Assembly (NCBI GenBank): GCA_003222945.1
Contig: QHXM01000092.1
Span: forward strand, 1 to 34,019
Length of the DNA: 34,019 bases
Reading direction: 5' to 3'
From: Acidobacteriota bacterium
Lineage (GTDB): Bacteria; Acidobacteriota; Blastocatellia; Pyrinomonadales; Pyrinomonadaceae
Part shown: in pieces, positions 1-7,053 of the stretch
How the letters are laid out: every line of letters starts with the position of its first letter
How positions within the stretch are numbered: position 1 is the stretch's first letter
Translations under genes and position numbers: made by a program
Notes under the pieces: model-generated
What the model was told of the DNA's origin: nothing
What the model saw: the letters and a program-made list of their open reading frames with translations, nothing else
The model's database searches: none

Positions 1-450
1 GAAGAGCCTAACTGGATGCCTGGCTCTCTAGTCACAACTGCGCTCGTCGTCTTCGGTTGGGCCGCGTTTATCTGGTCCGGCTCAATCTCAACCATCTGGC
101 CTATGTTCGGTATAGCCAACCAGCTTCTTGCATCGGTCGCGCTCTGCGTTGCCACGACGATTCTCTTCAACATGGGTCGCGGGCGCTACAGTTGGACGAC
201 GATTGTGCCGCTCTCGTTCGTTGCGACTACGACGCTCGTCGCGGGCTGGAAGTCGATCACGGACAACTTCTGGCCGCTCTCGCAGAAACCGGAAACGGCG
301 GCGCAAGGCTACATCAACGTCGCGCTGACAGCCATTCTGATGATTGCGTCTGTCATCGTGCTCATTGATTCCGTGAGGCGTTGGACCGGCGGCAGAAAGA
401 GACCTGAGATGGCAACGGGCGCGGACCTTGCTGAGGCCGGAGCGGCTTAA
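1..450 (+). CDS. cstA: Carbon starvation protein CstA, C-terminal part
   Basis: The reading frame is open from the first base of the window, so this is the 3' end of a longer gene; the ATG at 16 is internal. The visible 149 residues are hydrophobic, with about three membrane segments, and contain the sequence IWPMFGIANQLLASVAL, typical of the conserved C-terminal region of CstA peptide/pyruvate transporters. CstA proteins are large inner-membrane permeases for peptides or pyruvate used during carbon limitation. Family assignment rests on the recognised segment; the substrate cannot be judged from a fragment. The tail after the last membrane segment is short and charged (GGRKRPEMATG). The gene converges with the CorA-like gene, about 100 bases away, and no strong terminator hairpin is evident between them. 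Confidence 0.85.
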   Translation, partial: EEPNWMPGSLVTTALVVFGWAAFIWSGSISTIWPMFGIANQLLASVALCVATTILFNMGRGRYSWTTIVPLSFVATTTLVAGWKSITDNFWPLSQKPETAAQGYINVALTAILMIASVIVLIDSVRRWTGGRKRPEMATGADLAEAGAA

Positions 451-550
451 AGATACCGATGCCAAACTTAAGGTAGGCTTTCGATTCTCTTGTCTTGAGT
501 CTAGCCCTCTGTTCCTGAGAGCCGGAATAGCATCTTCGTCAAAGCTCCTG

Positions 551-1666
551 CTACCACATGCCGCGACGTTTCAGCCACATTAAAGCCAGACCGATTAGTG
601 CTAACGTCACCGCACAAACTAACCAGAAGCCCACGTCTATTCCGCCTATGCGGACGTGAGCAAGTGGAAGCCCAGAAACGTTCATGCCCCACGCGCCGAA
701 GACTGCCGCCGCTGCCGCCTCGCAGATGCCGACAACGGTGAGCGTCTTCATGGTCTCATTCAATTGATTAGACATGAACGCAAGATGCGCTTCCGTTGCG
801 CCCGCTACCATGTCCTGTTGAATGTCTATGATGTCTAAGAGCCGCAGGATGTGGTCATAGACATCCTGAAAGTAAGGATGCGTTTCCAGATCAAAAAGGG
901 AATGCTCGCGTTTCGGGAATTCGTTGAACGCCTCGCGCAGAGGATAGAGCGCCATGCGCAGGGCAAACACACTTCGCTTAACAACAAGCAACTCTTCGGG
1001 ATTAGCGCCGCGATTTCCGCGAAACATTGTCGCGTCCAATTGGTGCAGGCGGTCTTCGATGTTATCAACTATCGGAAAGCAAGCATCTATAATCGAATCC
1101 ACAACGATGTGAGATAGAAAGCCCACGCGGTCCGCCAGAGCGGGTTTCGCCTGCTCCCAGCGCCGCCTCGCCAGATCAAGAGCAGGAACATGACCCGGAT
1201 GAAGCGAGACAATGTAGTTCTGGCCTACGAAGAGATCAACTTCGGTCATCTGCAACTCGCGGTTTACGTCTGTATCTAGCGGAGCGTAGATGACTATGTT
1301 GTAGTAGTTTGGATACTCGTCCACTTTCGGGCGCTGCCGCTGCTTGAGCGCATCTTCCAGAGAGAGCGGGCTGAAATCAAACTCTTGCGTGAGCATCTTT
1401 AATTCCGCAGCGCCGGGGTCGCGTATGTCAACCCACAGGAGCACATCCGGCGAATTCAACTCATCGCTGATCCTTTCGGGCGCGAGCAGCTCAGGATGCT
1501 CTTTGTCCGCGCGTCGTATGAGAACAGTGGTCTGCGCAGCCTGCGGTTTCTGCGTGATTGAAGGAGACAGACGCTTCGTCGGTTTGAACTCCTTCAAGGC
1601 TTTTGCAGTCTCTGATTTCTTGAGCGCGCGCAGTTTCGTCAGGATAGTTCCTCGGCTTTGAACCAT
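551..1666 (-). CDS. corA: CorA-family magnesium/divalent cation transporter
   Basis: A 371-residue protein with the CorA layout: a soluble N-terminal funnel domain (about residues 50-250), a long helical stretch, then two C-terminal transmembrane helices. The diagnostic GMN motif that forms the selectivity filter is at residues 327-329 (GAWGMNVSG), at the end of the first helix. The second helix is followed by a basic tail (LKRRGMW), as expected with both ends in the cytoplasm. CorA forms pentameric channels for Mg2+ (also Co2+, Ni2+). The start at 1666 is supported by GGAGA eight bases upstream. The N-terminus is longer and more basic than in short CorA proteins. The aromatic residue before GMN is Trp where many homologues have Tyr. 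Family call secure; ion preference inferred. Confidence 0.93.
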   Translation of the reverse strand: MVQSRGTILTKLRALKKSETAKALKEFKPTKRLSPSITQKPQAAQTTVLIRRADKEHPELLAPERISDELNSPDVLLWVDIRDPGAAELKMLTQEFDFSPLSLEDALKQRQRPKVDEYPNYYNIVIYAPLDTDVNRELQMTEVDLFVGQNYIVSLHPGHVPALDLARRRWEQAKPALADRVGFLSHIVVDSIIDACFPIVDNIEDRLHQLDATMFRGNRGANPEELLVVKRSVFALRMALYPLREAFNEFPKREHSLFDLETHPYFQDVYDHILRLLDIIDIQQDMVAGATEAHLAFMSNQLNETMKTLTVVGICEAAAAAVFGAWGMNVSGLPLAHVRIGGIDVGFWLVCAVTLALIGLALMWLKRRGMW

Positions 1667-1747
1667 GATCTGATTCTCCTTTCCCGTTCTCTTCAGACAC
1701 CATTCTTAAAAAAAGAACGGGCTAATCTTCAAGGGCTGCCGCTTCGA

Positions 1748-2254
1748 TTATCGGTCGGAGGAATTTAAGCTTTTCAGTTTAGGAATCCAGCGATTCGCTT
1801 TCGCCCTATACACTGAATATTCTTCTCCGAATCGTTTAAGGTGCTGCGGCTCTTCATAAATCGCTATGAAGAGATGAAATGCAATCGCCGCGAGTAAAGC
1901 ATAGACCAGGAGCAGAGGCGAAGCGAACCAAAGGGCCAGGGCAAGAAACAGTATCGCCTCGCCAATGTTCATTGGATTCCTCACGAGCGCGTATGGACCT
2001 TTTGTGACTAACCTCTTCGGAGCAAGAGCAGGTGAAGGCGTTCCCATCCCAAGCGATTGAAAGAGAGCTATGCACCAGAATTGTAAGCTTGCGCTCATTA
2101 AGGCAAGAAGAATTGCTGCCGCGCGAAGGATAGCGGAAGGATGGCGCGTGATTCCAACAAAGGATTCTGCATAGAGAATAATCCAGGGAAGGATTATTAA
2201 GGTCGCTCCGTAGTAGAGCAGATTGATGAGGACATTTTTTAAGGTCAGGCTCAA
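1748..2254 (-). CDS. Isoprenylcysteine carboxyl methyltransferase-like membrane protein
   Basis: A 168-residue polytopic membrane protein with about four hydrophobic segments. The C-terminal half has the ICMT/phospholipid-methyltransferase signature: a VRNPMNIGE segment (around residue 95), a hydrophobic hairpin, then EEPQHLKRFGEEYSVYRAK near the end, which in this family helps bind S-adenosylmethionine. Bacterial members are small integral-membrane methyltransferases of mostly unknown substrate. The only in-frame start that keeps the first membrane helix is TTG at 2254; the next Met lies about 50 residues in. The gene begins four bases after the stop of the upstream secreted-protein gene, so the two are probably co-transcribed and translationally coupled. 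Family is clear, function is not. Confidence 0.8.
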   Translation of the reverse strand: MSLTLKNVLINLLYYGATLIILPWIILYAESFVGITRHPSAILRAAAILLALMSASLQFWCIALFQSLGMGTPSPALAPKRLVTKGPYALVRNPMNIGEAILFLALALWFASPLLLVYALLAAIAFHLFIAIYEEPQHLKRFGEEYSVYRAKANRWIPKLKSLNSSDR

Positions 2255-2258
2255 AATG

Positions 2259-3029
2259 CTATTTCAGGCGAAGCTTGGCCGCGTTACTTGTTTGCCCGCG
2301 CGCTGAAACGGTGACAGTTATATTCGTAACTCCGCCGAGTTCGCTCGGCAATCGCACGGTCAGTTGCGAGAGCCACGGAGTGTCAGTCACTTTGCGCAAA
2401 TCTTCGACCACCAAATTATAAGTCTTCTGCTGAGAGTCAACGGCCTGCACCGTGATGATCGAGAGCGTTTCGCCGCTGTATAAATCCATGTCCACAAGAT
2501 AAAGCTGAAGCCGCGTGCGTTTGTCTGTCCCGAAGTAACCGTCGTTGGTGATGGCAAAGGGATCGCGCGTTTGCTCGACACTATCGAGCGCCAGAGCATT
2601 GAGCGATGAGTCCTCCGTCAACAAGATAGGCGGCTGCGCGAATACTAGAATCGGAAACGGAAAGCTTGAGCCTGTGAAGTTGGTTGTGAACGTGCCGAAG
2701 AGTGAAAAACCGCCGGGTGAGCTGATCTCAGCCGACACGGGGTTAATTAAATAGTTGGTTTTGTAAGCGCGCAGTTTAATATCCGTGTTCGCTCCGAAAG
2801 GGAGCGTGTAGTTGCCTTGCGCATCCGTGATTGCTACTTTCGCGCCGGTCTGATTACCTACGCCAGCAATGGCAACGCCGCTGATTGGCTGTCCCGTACT
2901 CTGGTCCGTAACGCGACCCGTAATCGTGAAGGTCGCTTGTTGAGCGCAGACTGAAGATGCAACGCAGATGAGCGCGAAAAGGAGAGCCGAAGCTAAAAAT
3001 AATTTGGAGGGAGTTGTTATCTTGCACAT
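2259..3029 (-). CDS. Secreted protein with carboxypeptidase regulatory-like domain
   Basis: A protein of about 256 residues beginning MCKITTPSKLFLASALL, with a hydrophobic signal peptide ending around SSVCAQQ. Next comes a beta-sandwich segment matching the carboxypeptidase regulatory-like fold: TFTITGRVTDQSTGQPISGV, then GNYTLPFGANTDIKLRA (mature residues about 1-85). The remainder is beta-rich, rich in Thr, Val and Ser, and not recognised; the end (VTNITVTVSARG) reads like a bacterial IPT/Ig-type strand pattern. It is probably a periplasmic or surface protein. The start at 3029 is preferred over the in-frame ATG at 3074 because it puts the signal peptide at the N-terminus. It is coupled to the downstream membrane methyltransferase-like gene. 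The same domain opens the TonB receptor at 27.5 kb. Function unknown. Confidence 0.75.
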   Translation of the reverse strand: MCKITTPSKLFLASALLFALICVASSVCAQQATFTITGRVTDQSTGQPISGVAIAGVGNQTGAKVAITDAQGNYTLPFGANTDIKLRAYKTNYLINPVSAEISSPGGFSLFGTFTTNFTGSSFPFPILVFAQPPILLTEDSSLNALALDSVEQTRDPFAITNDGYFGTDKRTRLQLYLVDMDLYSGETLSIITVQAVDSQQKTYNLVVEDLRKVTDTPWLSQLTVRLPSELGGVTNITVTVSARGQTSNAAKLRLK

Positions 3030-3122
3030 AAGCTTGATTCGGTTTGTGAAAATCAACCAGTGACGAGTACCCACGTTAATGCAGCGGCGAGATTATGAAC
3101 GCATCGTCCGAATAAAGCAATC

Positions 3123-3206
3123 TCACGAAGTATATTCGTGGTCAACGTAGATTGGCTTATTGCATTTGGGGTTAGGGCAGCTAGCTATCACTTGCAGTTG
3201 GAACAT
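3123..3206 (-). CDS. Small two-cysteine peptide (27 residues), putative
   Basis: A short open frame encoding 27 residues with the segment SCPNPKCNKPIYVDHEY. A clear ribosome-binding site, AAAGGAGA, ends about six bases before its ATG, and the stop is TGA. The C-x4-C pair followed by basic and aromatic residues and a late His resembles half of a small zinc ribbon, or a very short metal-binding peptide; this is inference from spacing only. It lies upstream of the secreted-protein gene on the same strand, with about 95 bases between the stop and the next start. It could also be a leader peptide for that gene, or the remnant of a longer gene. I recognise no family. Confidence 0.42.
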   Translation of the reverse strand: MFQLQVIASCPNPKCNKPIYVDHEYTS

Positions 3207-3344
3207 CGGAGTCTCCTTTCCCGATTTCTGAGGATGAGTCATCAACTGGTCAAGCACGGAAGGAAGCGCGAATTCTAGCACTGTTTTTATAAAGGGAAGT
3301 GTATTTTCACCAAGCGCAAGCGCCTAACTATTATTCAACGGCAT

Positions 3345-3475
3345 CCTTCGCATGGATAATACTCAATATGGCGTCATTATCAATCAATTTTAGATGGATA
3401 ATGCTGCGCGAGGACGGTGTTATCACCTGAAATTGGTTGATAATGCCCCGGAAAGTGATGTTATCCGTGCATCGT
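3345..3475. repeat. AT-rich imperfect palindrome with repeated GATAA words
   Basis: A 16-base arm at 3375-3390 (CATTATCAATCAATTT) is matched in inverted orientation at 3430-3445 with one mismatch, separated by about 39 bases. The words GGATAAT, TTATCA, TGATAAT and TTATCC recur about six times between 3353 and 3468, inside and outside the palindrome. It is AT-rich compared with its surroundings and lies in a gene-free stretch. It could be an operator or protein-binding array, or a decayed mobile-element end. I see no gene beside it that it obviously controls. Confidence 0.45.
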
Positions 3476-3500
3476 GAGTTGATTCCGTGCGGTCGCCACC

Positions 3501-3700
3501 CAGCGGCTCAGCACCTCCCGCCAACGACTCAGCAACTCCCGCAGGTCGCTCGGCAACTCCCGCCAGTGGCTGGCGAAGTCCCGGCAATCACTCGGCAAGT
3601 CCCGCCAGCGGCTCAGCAAGTCCCGGCAACCGTTCAGCAAGTCCCGCCAGCCATTCGGGCGACTTGCCGAATCATTGGCGGGACTTGCTGAGCCATTCGG
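3501..3700. repeat. 21-bp minisatellite ending in an inverted copy
   Basis: Eight head-to-tail units of exactly 21 bases run from 3501 to 3668, with consensus close to CAGCRRCTCAGCAAGTCCCGC and scattered substitutions but no length changes. The last unit merges into roughly one and a half units in reverse orientation (3669-3700). As a result 3636-3649 and 3676-3689 are perfect 14-base complements, with a further ATTCGG/CCGAAT pairing inside them. Because 21 is a multiple of three, several frames stay open and would give heptad-like repeats (for example SRWRDLL on the minus strand). None has a convincing start or ribosome-binding site, so I annotate it as DNA repeat, not as a gene. Confidence 0.85.
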
Positions 3701-3771
3701 CGGCGCTCTATCTGTATCGAAAGCAGTCAAAAACAGGTGCGCTTCGTGTCAGCAGCGCCTTTATCCACTGC

Positions 3772-4443
3772 TCAGAAAAGAGACGGCTGGTTCTCGTCCT
3801 GCGCGCGTTGAACTTGGTCGAAGCGCGTGAGGTTGCGTGCGCCCATCCAGCGTATGTAAACGAAGTCGGCGGTCGGGTGCTCCGCCAGATGCCACACGTC
3901 CTCTTGCGCTATCCATTGGCCTTCAACGAGCGCGAGCGTGACCGAGTGCTCGGAGAGAAAATCCAGGACGCTCTGCTTTATCCAATCCATGTTGCGAAAT
4001 TCAATACTGAACCTTATGTCTCGCGGCAGGCGCGGGATGAATGCGCGAAGGGCGCGACCCGTTTCCAGCGTCAACTCAAAGTGCGGCGGCATCTGAATGA
4101 GAACGCTTGCGAGTTTCTCTTTCAACACTCGTGCGCGGTCGCAGAACTCTTCCAGAAGCAGAAGGCTTCCCGTTCGCAATGCGCGCTCGTGCGTTATCTC
4201 CTGCGGAAGTTTCAGAGAGAAGGTGAAGCCATCGGGCGTGCGCTTGGCCCACGATTCAAAAGTTGAGAGGGGAGGAATCGCGTAAAAGGTCGAATCAACT
4301 TCTACGGTCTCGAACGCGCGAGCGTAAACTTCCAACATCTCTGCGGCGCGCGTGCCGTGCGGATAAAAGATGCTATCGCCGCCGTGCGCGCTCACCCAAT
4401 CATCGTAGTTCCATCCCTGACAACCTATGCTCAGTTGCGACAT
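3772..4443 (-). CDS. DUF72 domain protein
   Basis: A 223-residue soluble protein matching the DUF72 (YecE-like) family through its N-terminal GCQGWNYDDW, the segment EVDSTFYAIPPLSTFESWA (around residues 48-66), SLKLPQEITH, and SIEFRN in the second half. The family adopts a TIM-barrel fold of unknown biochemical role. The length is near the lower end of what is usual, and the C-terminus after YIRWMG is short, so a few terminal elements may be missing. Its start overlaps the 3' end of the broken methyltransferase gene by 13 bases, so the two once formed a coupled pair. The gene stops just short of the minisatellite region. Confidence 0.85.
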   Translation of the reverse strand: MSQLSIGCQGWNYDDWVSAHGGDSIFYPHGTRAAEMLEVYARAFETVEVDSTFYAIPPLSTFESWAKRTPDGFTFSLKLPQEITHERALRTGSLLLLEEFCDRARVLKEKLASVLIQMPPHFELTLETGRALRAFIPRLPRDIRFSIEFRNMDWIKQSVLDFLSEHSVTLALVEGQWIAQEDVWHLAEHPTADFVYIRWMGARNLTRFDQVQRAQDENQPSLF

Positions 4444-4861
4444 ACGATTATGTTCACGATGCCAAGCGCGCGGCGGTCAACGCGCACGCTTTTGAATCCT
4501 GCGCGATGCGCTTCCCGCTCCGTGCGGCGGTTAAAATGGTCCTCAAAGAGCGCAACCGTCAGGATGCTCAGCGCGTCGAAGAGAAATCCTAAGACACCTT
4601 TCGGGCGGACGTGCTCAAGCAGCGCAACTGTTCCGCCGGGACGTACCACCCGGCGCAGTTCGGCGAAAGATTTTTGAGGCGAAGAGACAGAGCAGAAGAC
4701 TAACGTTGCGAAGGCCGCGTCGAACGAAGCATCCGGGAAGGGAAGCTGCTCTGCGCCCGCTTGAACCAGATGAACATGAGCAGGCTTGGCTTTGCCTCGC
4801 GCTATCTTCTGTCGTAGTTGGCTGCGAAGCGGTCGTAAACAGCGGGCCTATGCAGATTCAT
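4431..4861 (-). pseudogene. Broken class I SAM methyltransferase (UbiE-like)
   Basis: The 5' end reads MNLHRPAVYDRFAANYDRR and then meets TAG. This matches the start of small UbiE-like methyltransferases. A different frame, overlapping the end of that piece, carries the family's second half: AHVHLVQAGAEQLPFPDASF, the VRPGGTVALLEHV strand, and a C-terminus ending RRALGIVNIIVCRN that stops at 4431. The region between, which should hold the glycine-rich SAM-binding motif, is absent. The gene therefore has an internal deletion of roughly 150-200 bases (estimated from usual family length) plus a frame change. It overlaps the start of the DUF72 gene. A sequencing error could explain the frame change but not the missing motif. 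Confidence 0.7.
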
Positions 4862-4868
4862 CTGTATT

Positions 4869-4980
4869 AACCACAGAGGGCACAGAGGAGAGCAAAATCA
4901 AATAAGAAATCTGAAAACTTAAATATGCTATCTCGCTAATTTCTAATCTTCCCTCTGTGTTCCCTGTGTCCTCTGTGGTT
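4869..4980. repeat. Inverted repeat, ACAGAG-word family
   Basis: AACCACAGAGG (4869-4879) and CCTCTGTGGTT (4970-4980) are perfect complements at the outer ends. Each continues inward with further CACAGAGG or CCTGTGTC words, so the arms are imperfect tandem words. The middle is AT-rich. It lies 15 bases beyond the stop of the YjbQ-family gene and just upstream of the methyltransferase pseudogene. It may terminate yjbQ transcription; it belongs to the dispersed class described in the findings. Confidence 0.8.
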
Positions 4981-4995
4981 CAAACAATTCTTCCA

Positions 4996-5388
4996 TCATC
5001 GAATCATCATAATCACCTTGCGTTCGCGCCCACCGTCGAATTCGCAGAGGAAGATTCCCTGCCAGCGTCCCAGAAGCAGTTCACCGTCGTGGAAGGGAAC
5101 GGTGACGCTCGATCCTACCACGCTCGCTTTGATGTGGGCATCAGAGTTCTCTTCGCCATGTCGAAAGCCCATGCCATGTTGCGGAATCAAAGTTCTAAGT
5201 GCGTGCAGCATGTCGCGCGGCACATCCGGGTCTGCGTTCTCGTTGACGGTCAATCCTGCTGTCGTGTGCTGAACGTAGAGCACGCAGATGCCGGATGACA
5301 TGCCTGACTCTTTCAGCTTCCGTCGAACCTCGTCTGTAAACTCGACCAACTCTTCGCGCGCACGCGAGCGCACTTTAATCACGTACAT
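4996..5388 (-). CDS. yjbQ: YjbQ/UPF0047 family protein
   Basis: A 130-residue protein with the compact UPF0047 fold. It carries CVLYVQHTTAGLTVNENADP (residues about 37-56), RHGEENSDAHIKASVVGSSV (about 78-97) and the closing LGRWQGIFLCEFDGGRERKV; the conserved His residues in HTTAG, in RHGEEN and in DAH are all present. Members of this family have been reported to have weak thiamin phosphate synthase-like activity and to be secondary-structure homologues of thiamin-related enzymes, but the true role is unsettled. The ATG at 5388 gives the usual length. A longer in-frame reading to 5472 only adds translation through an inverted repeat, so I reject it. Confidence 0.88.
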   Translation of the reverse strand: MYVIKVRSRAREELVEFTDEVRRKLKESGMSSGICVLYVQHTTAGLTVNENADPDVPRDMLHALRTLIPQHGMGFRHGEENSDAHIKASVVGSSVTVPFHDGELLLGRWQGIFLCEFDGGRERKVIMMIR

Positions 5389-5427
5389 GATTATTTTATT
5401 TAGCGGAAACCTTGAATCAAAAAAATC

Positions 5428-5471
5428 TGACGAACTACGATAAGACTGCCGTAGTCTATCGCAGTTCGTCA
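5428..5471. terminator. Hairpin between small membrane-protein gene and yjbQ
   Basis: TGACGAACTACGATAAGACT (5428-5447) pairs with AGTCTATCGCAGTTCGTCA (5453-5471) with one mismatch and one bulge, leaving a short loop. It follows the stop of the minus-strand gene ending at 5526 by about 55 bases and precedes yjbQ by about 40. A strong hairpin there could end the upstream transcript. There is no clean U-tract immediately after the stem on the minus strand, though an A-run on the plus strand at 5420 reads as a T-run on the minus strand a few bases further on. Confidence 0.55.
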
Positions 5472-5525
5472 AACTTTGTCAGAATTCAGTTGCGGCCAAA
5501 ACAGGGCTGAACTCAAGCTAAAGAG

Positions 5526-5987
5526 TTAGCTTGAGAAAGTTCCGGTGAGGCCGAGGATTGCCACCACTATTAAAATCAGGACCACAATTCCTATGCCGAT
5601 TATCCATGCGAGCTTGTTGGTGCTCGTCACGCCCATCTGCTTCTGTGCTTCTCCCGGCGGGAGATGCAGAAGGCTCGCGTCAGGTCGCTTCTGCTGTAGC
5701 GCCGCCAATAGCTGCTGAAATGAAGGCTCGCTCTGTTTGACGTAGAGCTTCTTTGAACTAACCTTGCCGCTGTCGCTCCAGGAGATCACTAGCTGCGAGT
5801 CGTATTTGGCGGCCATCGCATTGAGGGCATCCATCTTGACGGGCGCTACGCAGAAGTGGCGTAAGGCCGAGAGCGGAATGTCAACGTTCTGCATAGGCCC
5901 TTGAGAGATGAAGCGATCATCTGTGAGCGTCATAGTGGTCTTAGACAACCCCTGGGTCAAAGTGTATGTTACAGGTTCTGTCATCAT
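5526..5987 (-). CDS. Hypothetical tail-anchored membrane protein
   Basis: A 153-residue protein I do not recognise. The first 120 residues are soluble and look like a small beta-rich domain (TYTLTQGLSKTTMTLTDDRF, later LVISWSDSGKVSSKKLYV), reminiscent of PH-like folds that read lipid or protein surfaces; this is only a visual impression. One strong hydrophobic helix, AWIIGIGIVVLILIVVAILG, lies at the very C-terminus, so the protein would be anchored by its tail with the domain in the cytoplasm. GGAGA sits nine bases before the first of two adjacent ATG codons. It sits with three other small envelope-type genes on the same strand, 30 bases after the next one, suggesting an operon. Confidence 0.7.
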   Translation of the reverse strand: MMTEPVTYTLTQGLSKTTMTLTDDRFISQGPMQNVDIPLSALRHFCVAPVKMDALNAMAAKYDSQLVISWSDSGKVSSKKLYVKQSEPSFQQLLAALQQKRPDASLLHLPPGEAQKQMGVTSTNKLAWIIGIGIVVLILIVVAILGLTGTFSS

Positions 5988-6017
5988 CTTTCGGTTTCTC
6001 CTTTTTTTTGAGCGGCA

Positions 6018-6377
6018 CTAGCGTCCTGCTGCCGGAATAGCACGGGCTATCTCGCCGCTGTTTTTTATTTTCAGTATCCCGTTGGCCGCGACAAAAAGTC
6101 CTATCAAGAGTCCCGGACCATAAACGGTGTAGCCTGCTTCCCTGATTCCCCATACGATAATGATCGTGATAAGCAGAAGCACCGCGCCTGCGACGATTCT
6201 GAACATCCCGCGTCGTCGCTGCTGGCTTGCGGCATCGCGGAAAAGACTTTCAAGTTCCGTCGGGGGAAGACCCTGCTTCGCAAGATCGCGCGCAATAGAT
6301 TCTGGATATTCTCCTGAGCGAAGACGTTCCATTCCCTTTGTTCGCAGTTGCGCCGGGTCGAGTGCTTGATCTGACAT
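6018..6377 (-). CDS. Hypothetical two-helix membrane protein
   Basis: A 119-residue protein I do not recognise. The N-terminal half is soluble and helical (LRTKGMERLRSGEYPESIAR, then DLAKQGLPPTELESLFRDAA). The second half has two membrane helices (around residues 59-77 and 84-103) separated by a short loop. Both ends would be cytoplasmic. It is followed within 30 bases by the tail-anchored protein gene on the same strand, which suggests co-transcription. The arrangement of a small cytoplasmic domain before a helical hairpin is common in uncharacterised envelope-stress proteins, but nothing here identifies a role. Confidence 0.68.
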   Translation of the reverse strand: MSDQALDPAQLRTKGMERLRSGEYPESIARDLAKQGLPPTELESLFRDAASQQRRRGMFRIVAGAVLLLITIIIVWGIREAGYTVYGPGLLIGLFVAANGILKIKNSGEIARAIPAAGR

Positions 6378-6439
6378 GAGACTTGTGCCTCCCCTGTTTT
6401 ATTTGTTTCGCTTCACACGCTTTCGCGTTTAATAAAAAA

Positions 6440-7024
6440 CTATTTATCGCAGCGATCTTCGACAGCATTCCAGAGCGGTTGAATGAAAGTCTCCAAAGCT
6501 TTGAGGTCCGTGGGCACAAGGTTGTAGCTGCCCGGATACCATGACGTGCTGTAATCCTGCTCTTTACCTTTGTCATCGCGCAGTGAGAGTTTTATGTGGG
6601 TCGAGGGTTGATCGCAGCAGATTGGATGTTTCGGGTCAGAATAGTCAGTCCCCCACGCCGAAGGTTTAGCGGATGTGATCGCGGCTTTGATCTTTAGAAA
6701 ATCTCTTTCGGAAAGCTTCTCCTTGCGAGAGCAGGTGACTGTGGTCTGACCATTTCTTAACGCTTCGGACGCGACGCCGATCTCTTTGATTGAGTTTAGT
6801 TGAACTGTCTCTTTGACCGGCCTCATCCCGCCGCTCCTGCTTATCTCTATGAGCCACGAGCCTTTCTGTTTCGGTAGCGCTAAAGTAGCTGTGTTCTCAT
6901 CTACAAAACTTAACTCATTCGCGCCGGTGCGAAACTTTGTAGAAGCTTCATAGCTTCGCCCGTGCGTGATTGAAAACAGAAGCAGGGCGAAGCAGAGAAT
7001 CAATGGAAGCAATCTTCTCGTCAT
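6440..7024 (-). CDS. Hypothetical exported protein
   Basis: A 194-residue protein with an N-terminal signal peptide (MTRRLLPLILCFALLLFSIT, cleavage near THGRSYEAS). The mature part is beta-rich. Two adjacent cysteines (PICCDQPSTHIKLSLRD, near residue 137) and a third in the C-terminal RCDK could form disulfides in the periplasm. Conserved-looking pieces are KQKGSWLIEISRSGGMRP and a C-terminal LKALETFIQPLWNAVEDR. I recognise no family. It lies upstream of the two small membrane-protein genes and downstream of the lipoprotein gene, all on one strand with short gaps (30-65 bases). Confidence 0.68.
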   Translation of the reverse strand: MTRRLLPLILCFALLLFSITHGRSYEASTKFRTGANELSFVDENTATLALPKQKGSWLIEISRSGGMRPVKETVQLNSIKEIGVASEALRNGQTTVTCSRKEKLSERDFLKIKAAITSAKPSAWGTDYSDPKHPICCDQPSTHIKLSLRDDKGKEQDYSTSWYPGSYNLVPTDLKALETFIQPLWNAVEDRCDK

Positions 7025-7053
7025 CGCTTTACCCTTTCTCTAAACTATGTAAT

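Noticed and set aside
3501-3700. CRISPR array
   Set aside because: Units are contiguous with no spacers, vary in sequence, and no cas genes are nearby. The same holds for 33733-33940.
3437-4266. Long open frames on both strands across the 3.5 kb minisatellite
   Set aside because: They stay open because the repeat period is a multiple of three, and no start has a ribosome-binding site; the plus-strand frame also runs antisense through the DUF72 gene.
4431-4649. A separate 72-residue gene
   Set aside because: It is the C-terminal part of a methyltransferase whose first half lies upstream in another frame, so it belongs to the pseudogene.
4996-5472. Longer start for the YjbQ-family gene at 5472
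   Set aside because: The extra 28 residues are translated from an inverted repeat, and the usual family length is met from 5388.
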